Below, piece by piece: positions 59,662-64,000 of a stretch of DNA of 64,000 bases; position 1 is the stretch's first letter; each line of letters starts with the position of its first letter. The position numbers and the translations under genes are program-made. Source of the DNA: Mesorhizobium helmanticense (lineage in GTDB: Bacteria > Pseudomonadota > Alphaproteobacteria > Rhizobiales > Rhizobiaceae); NCBI RefSeq assembly GCF_003034915.1, contig NZ_PZJX01000047.1, positions 124,001 to 188,000 on the forward strand, given 5' to 3'. Under the pieces are notes generated by a model. It ran no database searches and was not told the DNA's origin. It saw only the letters and a list, made by a program, of their open reading frames with translations.

Positions 59662-61263
59662 TCACTTCTTCTTGCCGAGGCCAGGAAGCCCACCGCCGCC
59701 CAGGCCGGGAAGCCCCGGAAGTTTCATACCGCCGGGCAATCCGGGCAGTCCGCCGCCACCGGGCAAGCCCTTCATGCCGCCGAGGCCGGCGGCCTGCGCC
59801 TGCTTCTGCAAGGCTTCGAGCTGCTTGGGGTCCATCTTCGACAGGTCCGGCATGCCACCACCCATCATGCCGCCCGGGGCCCCCATGCCCGGCATCATGC
59901 CGCCGAGGCCCATCTTCTGGGCGAGGCCGCCCATCATGCCACGCATGAGGCCGCCGCCTTTGCCCTTGCCGCCCATCGCCTTCATCATGTCGGCCATCCC
60001 GCGATGCATCTTGAGCAGCTTGTTGATCTCGGCCGCATCGGTGCCGGAGCCGGCGGCGATGCGCTTCTTGCGCGAGTGCTTGAGAATATCGGGGTTGGCG
60101 CGCTCGGCCTTGGTCATCGACGAAATGATGGCGAGCTGGCGGCCGAACATCTTGTCGTCGAGGCCAGCGGCAGCCATCTGGTCCTTCATCTTGCCCATGC
60201 CCGGCATCATGCCCATGATGCCGCCCATGCCACCCATCTTCGACATTTGCTGAAGCTGGCTGGCAAGGTCGTTCAGGTCGAACTTGCCCGACTGCATCTT
60301 CTTGGCCATCGCCGCCGCCTGCTCGGCGTCGATGTTCTCGGCGGCCTTTTCAACGAGGCTGACGATGTCGCCCATGCCGAGGATGCGGTCGGCGATGCGC
60401 TTGGGATGGAACTCTTCAAGCCCGTCCATCTTTTCGCCGGTGCCGATCAGCTTGATCGGCTTGCCGGTGACGGCCCGCATGGAAAGGGCGGCGCCGCCGC
60501 GGCCGTCGCCATCCATGCGGGTCAAGACGAGGCCGGTAATGCCGACGCGCTCGTCGAAGCTCTTGGCCAGATTGACGGCGTCCTGGCCGGTCAGCGAATC
60601 GGCGACCAGCAGGATTTCGTGCGGCGACGACACCTTCTTGATGTCGGCCATCTCGACCATCAGCGGCTCGTCGATATGGGTGCGGCCGGCGGTGTCGAGG
60701 ATGACGACGTCATGACCGCCGAGCTTGGCCGCCTGCACGGCGCGGCGCGCGATGTCGATCGGATTCTGGCCGGCGACAACAGGCAGCGTCGCCACCTTGA
60801 CCTGCTCGCCGAGCTGGCGGAGCTGCTCCTGCGCGGCCGGACGCCGCGTGTCGAGCGAGGCCATCAGGACTTTCTTGTTCTGACGCTCGGAAAGCCGCTT
60901 GGCGATCTTGGCCGAGGTGGTCGTCTTGCCGGAACCCTGCAGGCCGACCATCATGATGACGACGGGCGCCGGCGCATTGAGGTCGATGGCGACGCCTTCG
61001 GCGCCGAGCATCTCGACCAGCTCGTCATGGACGATCTTGACGACCATCTGGCCGGGCTTGATCGACTTGACCACGGCGGCGCCGACGGCCTTCTCACGCA
61101 CCTTGTCGGTGAAGGACCGCACCACTTCCAGCGCCACGTCCGCCTCGAGCAGCGCGCGACGCACCTCGCGCAGTGCCGCCGAGACATCCGCCTCGGACAG
61201 GGCACCGCGGCCGGTCAGGCCGTTCAGGATGGAGCCAAGGCGCTCCTGAAGCGATTCAAACAT
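59662..61263 (-). CDS. ffh: signal recognition particle protein Ffh
   Basis: A 533-residue SRP54 GTPase for co-translational membrane targeting. The N domain is followed by the G domain with GLQGSGKTTTSAK at residues 107-119 and the VILDTAGRTHIDEPLM segment near 190. The M domain (about 310-450) is Met-rich. A Gly/Pro/Met-rich C-terminal tail of about 75 residues (GGLPGLPGGMKLPGLPGLGG) extends beyond the usual end. It is the first gene of the ffh-chorismate mutase-rpsP set. Confidence 0.96.
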   Translation of the reverse strand: MFESLQERLGSILNGLTGRGALSEADVSAALREVRRALLEADVALEVVRSFTDKVREKAVGAAVVKSIKPGQMVVKIVHDELVEMLGAEGVAIDLNAPAPVVIMMVGLQGSGKTTTSAKIAKRLSERQNKKVLMASLDTRRPAAQEQLRQLGEQVKVATLPVVAGQNPIDIARRAVQAAKLGGHDVVILDTAGRTHIDEPLMVEMADIKKVSSPHEILLVADSLTGQDAVNLAKSFDERVGITGLVLTRMDGDGRGGAALSMRAVTGKPIKLIGTGEKMDGLEEFHPKRIADRILGMGDIVSLVEKAAENIDAEQAAAMAKKMQSGKFDLNDLASQLQQMSKMGGMGGIMGMMPGMGKMKDQMAAAGLDDKMFGRQLAIISSMTKAERANPDILKHSRKKRIAAGSGTDAAEINKLLKMHRGMADMMKAMGGKGKGGGLMRGMMGGLAQKMGLGGMMPGMGAPGGMMGGGMPDLSKMDPKQLEALQKQAQAAGLGGMKGLPGGGGLPGLPGGMKLPGLPGLGGGGLPGLGKKK

Positions 61264-61674
61264 CTGTCGTCCTTCGATCTCGGTTCAGGTCCGACCCGAG
61301 AAATAATGCGTTCGCGCCGAGTGTCCAAACAAAAGCCCGTGCAAACGCAAAGCCAAAAAGCACCCGGGGGCGCTCTGCGCTGCCGGGTGTTGGCCTCCAG
61401 GATCGATTTACAGCACTCGCCTCAAAGAGGCTTCGGCGTCCTGGTCGGCTTGCTCGGAGGGATACTCGTCGCGGAATTCGTGGGCTGTAGACAGGAAATC
61501 GGCCGCAGAGTCAAGCTGCGAGCCGGATATGGCCAGTTCAGGCTCCCCTTCCCATTGTTGTGGCAGAGGTGGATCGGCGCGCGCATGACTCCGGCGTCAG
61601 GCTGTGCTATGCGCCGCGCTTCATGTCCAGCGTGATGCTGCAATCGGCCGCAAATAGCTTATATCAGTGCAACC
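61264..61674. other. gap between ffh and rlmN with minus-strand terminator
   Basis: The 411-bp gap has no gene I can name. A minus-strand terminator is at 61355-61389: CACCCGG and CCGGGTG enclose an inner GCGC-AGA-GCGC stem and are followed by CTTTTT. It would stop a minus-strand transcript that begins between about 61400 and 61675, or attenuate ffh. A minus-strand frame (about 61408-61590, 62 codons) has protein-like composition but no ATG, GTG or TTG start at its 5' end. Confidence 0.45.
61355..61389 (-). terminator. rho-independent terminator upstream of ffh
   Basis: A 7-bp outer stem and 4-bp inner stem with a T-run of five on the minus strand. It ends an unknown short transcript or forms part of the ffh leader. 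Confidence 0.6.
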
Positions 61675-62910
61675 ATGACCCTTTCGCTCGATCTCACCAC
61701 CGAAGGCGCCCGTGAGGCGTTGCGCGCCCGCGCCACGCCGGCCGAAAAGCCGTCGCTGGTCGGCCTGACGAGGGCTGAGCTTGGTGAAGCCCTCGTCGCA
61801 TCGGGCATCGTGCCGGAGCGCCAGGCCAAGATGCGCGCCCAGCAGCTCTGGCACTGGATGTATGTGCGCGGCGTCTCCGACTTCGCCGGCATGTTCAACA
61901 TCTCCAAGGATTTGCGCGCCGAGCTGGATAAGCATTTCACTGTTGCCAGACCCGAAATCGTCGAGGAGCAGATCTCCGCCGACGGCACGCGCAAATGGCT
62001 GTTCCGCTTTCCGCCGCGTGGCGCCGGCCGGCCGGTCGAGATCGAGACCGTCTACATTCCCGAGGAAGGCCGCGGCACGCTGTGCATCTCCTCGCAGGTC
62101 GGCTGCACGTTGACCTGTTCCTTCTGCCACACCGGCACGCAGAAGCTGGTGCGTAATCTGACGGCGGAAGAGATCCTGGCGCAGTTGCTCACCGCCCGCG
62201 ACCGGCTTGGCGATTTCCCCGACCGCGACACGCCGGACGGCGCCATCGTGCCGGCCGAGGGCAGGAAAGTGTCCAACATCGTCATGATGGGCATGGGCGA
62301 GCCGCTCTACAATTTCGAGGCGGTGAAGAAGGCGCTGCTGATCGCCTCCGATGGCGACGGGCTTTCCCTGTCCAAGCGCCGCATCACGTTGTCGACCTCC
62401 GGTGTCGTACCCGAAATCTTTCGCACCGGCGAGGAGATCGGCGTCATGCTGGCGATCTCGCTGCACGCCACCAATGACGATCTGCGCGACCTCTTGGTGC
62501 CGATCAACAAGAAGTATCCGCTGAAAGAACTGATCGCCGCCTGCCGCGCCTACCCCGGCCTGTCGAACGCCAAGCGCATCACCTTCGAATATGTGATGCT
62601 CAAGGACGTGAACGATTCCATTGAGGACGCCAAGGCCCTGATCAAATTGCTCAAGGGCGTCCCGGCCAAGATCAATCTGATCCCGTTCAACCCGTGGCCG
62701 GGCACCAACTACCAGTGCTCGGACTGGGAGACGATCGAGAAATTCGCCGACTATATCAACAATGCTGGCTACGCCTCGCCGATACGCACGCCACGCGGCC
62801 GCGATATCCTGGCCGCCTGCGGCCAGCTCAAGTCGGAATCGGAGCGCATGCGCAAGGTCGACCGGCTTGCGCTGGAAGCGATGATGATCGCGGGGCACGG
62901 CGAGGCGTGA
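61675..62910 (+). CDS. rlmN: 23S rRNA (adenine-2503-C2) methyltransferase RlmN
   Basis: A 411-residue radical-SAM methyltransferase for 23S rRNA A2503 (and tRNA A37). CTLTCSFC gives the iron-sulfur cysteines at 144, 148 and 151. GEPLYNFEAVKKALLI and the PFNPWPGTNYQ segment are typical. The methylated-Cys loop lies near the C terminus (ILAACGQL). The start at ATG 61675 is the family start. GTGA at its end overlaps the next gene's start. Confidence 0.96.
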   Translation: MTLSLDLTTEGAREALRARATPAEKPSLVGLTRAELGEALVASGIVPERQAKMRAQQLWHWMYVRGVSDFAGMFNISKDLRAELDKHFTVARPEIVEEQISADGTRKWLFRFPPRGAGRPVEIETVYIPEEGRGTLCISSQVGCTLTCSFCHTGTQKLVRNLTAEEILAQLLTARDRLGDFPDRDTPDGAIVPAEGRKVSNIVMMGMGEPLYNFEAVKKALLIASDGDGLSLSKRRITLSTSGVVPEIFRTGEEIGVMLAISLHATNDDLRDLLVPINKKYPLKELIAACRAYPGLSNAKRITFEYVMLKDVNDSIEDAKALIKLLKGVPAKINLIPFNPWPGTNYQCSDWETIEKFADYINNAGYASPIRTPRGRDILAACGQLKSESERMRKVDRLALEAMMIAGHGEA

Positions 62911-63386
62911 ACCGTCTCGTCGCCTACCTCATCCGCTTCGCTGTCATCCTGATCGGCTATGGCGTCGCTTCGCTGGCGGCAAGCGCCTTCCTCAACATCA
63001 TGTTCCTGGCGTCTCTTGGGCTGATGACGGACGAGACGCAACCGGCGGCGCAGGCGTCGCTGTGGTTTTCCATCCCCTTCGTCGCGCTGTTCGTCGCCTA
63101 TTTCGCCTTCATGCCGGCGGCCATCGCCATCATCGTTTCCGAGATCCTCGGCAGGCGCGACTGGCTGTTCTATGCGCTGGCGGGTGCTGCGGTCGCCGCG
63201 GTTTTCCTCGGCTTCGTCCACCAGACGGCCGATGCCAATTTCGAGGTCACCAACACCAGCGTCATGCTGGCGGTGATCGGCTGCGGCATGGTCGGCGGCA
63301 TCTTCTACTGGTTGAGCGCCGGGCGCTGGGCCGGAAGCTGGCGTCAGATCGGAAGCGCTATTTCGCCTGGGCCGTCAGGATCTTGA
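62907..63386 (+). CDS. small membrane protein, coupled to rlmN
   Basis: A 159-residue integral-membrane protein with four or five hydrophobic segments (about 4-38, 55-80, 85-105 and 115-135). No family is recognised. The GTG start overlaps the rlmN stop (GTGA), and an upstream ATG start is not in frame without crossing rlmN. Its 3' end overlaps the convergent LysE gene by 29 bp. Confidence 0.7.
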   Translation: MNRLVAYLIRFAVILIGYGVASLAASAFLNIMFLASLGLMTDETQPAAQASLWFSIPFVALFVAYFAFMPAAIAIIVSEILGRRDWLFYALAGAAVAAVFLGFVHQTADANFEVTNTSVMLAVIGCGMVGGIFYWLSAGRWAGSWRQIGSAISPGPSGS

Positions 63387-63999
63387 GCGCGAAGGCCGAA
63401 AACACCCCGGCAAACAGGTAGTCGACGACGCGTGTCACCCGCGGGCTGGCCTTCATCGCCGTCGAGAATCTTTCCGCTGCAAAGACCATCGGCGCCGTCA
63501 CCGGGATCGACAGCACGACGAACATCGCGCCGAGGAAGAACAGTTTTCCCGGTGCGTTCGGATCGTGCGCCGAGACGAATTGCGGCAGGAAGGTCATGAA
63601 GAACAGGATGATCTTCGGGTTGAGCAAATTGACGCCGAGCCCGGCCGCCCAGCTACGGAACAGCGAAATCTGCGGGCCGCTCTTCTTCTCCGGCGAGAAG
63701 GCCGACCCCTTTGCGATGGCCTGCCACGCCAGGAAGACGAGATAGCCGGCGCCGAACAGCTTGAGCACGAAGAAGGCCATCGGCGAGGCCACGATCAGCG
63801 CCGAGACGCCGACCACCACCAGCGTCGTGTGGATCAGCGTGCCGCACAGCGCCCCGGCCATCGAGGCAAAGCCGGTGGCGCGGCCCTGGCTCAGCGTGCG
63901 CGACACGAACAGCGTCATGTCGGGCCCCGGCGTGATCGCCAGGATCACGGTGGCGATGGCGAACTGGATCAGCGTCGTGGTGTCGGGAATGAAGGACAT
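63358..63999 (-). CDS. LysE family amino-acid exporter
   Basis: A 213-residue six-helix transporter. The family start ILAITPGPDMTLFVSRTLSQG lies near residues 19-39. The LNPKIILFFMTFLPQF motif is near 125 and a C-terminal helix follows. Members export amino acids or homoserine lactone-like compounds. The start is one base from the window edge, so upstream sequence cannot be checked. The 3' end overlaps the small membrane protein gene. Confidence 0.9.
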   Translation of the reverse strand: MSFIPDTTTLIQFAIATVILAITPGPDMTLFVSRTLSQGRATGFASMAGALCGTLIHTTLVVVGVSALIVASPMAFFVLKLFGAGYLVFLAWQAIAKGSAFSPEKKSGPQISLFRSWAAGLGVNLLNPKIILFFMTFLPQFVSAHDPNAPGKLFFLGAMFVVLSIPVTAPMVFAAERFSTAMKASPRVTRVVDYLFAGVFSAFALKILTAQAK

Positions 64000-64000
64000 G

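Noticed and set aside
59620..61635. 671-codon plus-strand frame over ffh
   Set aside because: His/Ala/Gly-rich antisense of the Ffh M and G domains.
61400..61640. SRP RNA (ffs) upstream of ffh
   Set aside because: I could not find the conserved tetraloop domain sequence on either strand; the terminator alone is not enough.

Overview
The window is a GC-rich (roughly 63-64 percent by eye), densely coded chromosomal segment. It most likely comes from a Mesorhizobium-like member of the Hyphomicrobiales. The reasons are the abundance of periplasmic-binding-protein sugar ABC operons, an imuA-imuB-dnaE2 cassette behind a GTTC-N7-GTTC alphaproteobacterial LexA box, several families of rhizobial-type intergenic palindromes, and an A-rich tail on ribosomal protein S16. 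Genus assignment is inference. No insertion sequence, transposase, CRISPR array or rRNA was seen; there is one tRNA (Gly-GCC).

Region 1 (1-18 kb) is catabolic. A DapA-like aldolase, a GntR/FCD regulator and a CUT1-type sugar ABC transporter form one plus-strand cluster, with a convergent SDR dehydrogenase at its end. A second plus-strand set follows: RidA, M81 (MlrC-like) and a COG3964-type metallohydrolase. Then come a minus-strand NTF2-like/flavin monooxygenase and an RpiR regulator, which is divergent from a nitrate/taurine-type ABC transporter with a Gfo/Idh/MocA dehydrogenase. A 15-bp sequence occurs as an inverted repeat in the SDR/ridA divergent gap and as a half-site upstream of the RpiR gene, suggesting that RpiR links the two loci.

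Region 2 (18-25.4 kb) is a second CUT1 sugar ABC operon on the minus strand (SBP, two permeases, ATPase). It ends in an unusual Gfo/Idh/MocA plus aldo/keto reductase fusion and is divergent from an AraC-type regulator. Region 3 (25.4-32.4 kb) holds two convergent acyltransferase-3 proteins, tRNA-Gly, a prolyl-tRNA editing protein, a CnoX-like thioredoxin, a Lon-N-domain protein and Trm112.

Region 4 (32.4-39.1 kb) is the SOS mutasome (imuA, imuB, dnaE2) followed by a lower-GC DUF3800-like gene. Region 5 (39-46.5 kb) carries small conserved proteins, a CitE-like lyase, a DUF4173 membrane protein coupled to a two-component system, and a DAO-type oxidoreductase. Region 6 (46.7-55.8 kb) carries leucine biosynthesis genes (leuD, leuB) and asd, interspersed with RidA, VOC, cold-shock/DUF805 and DEAD-box genes.

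Region 7 (55.9-58.8 kb) is accessory. It contains a Phd/YefM-PemK-like toxin-antitoxin pair behind a 9-bp tandem operator array, and an alpha/beta hydrolase gene flanked by two near-identical terminators. Region 8 (58.8-64 kb) is core: rpsP, a chorismate mutase, ffh, rlmN, a small membrane protein and a LysE exporter.

At least five families of intergenic palindromic elements separate these blocks, three of them with two or more copies in the window.
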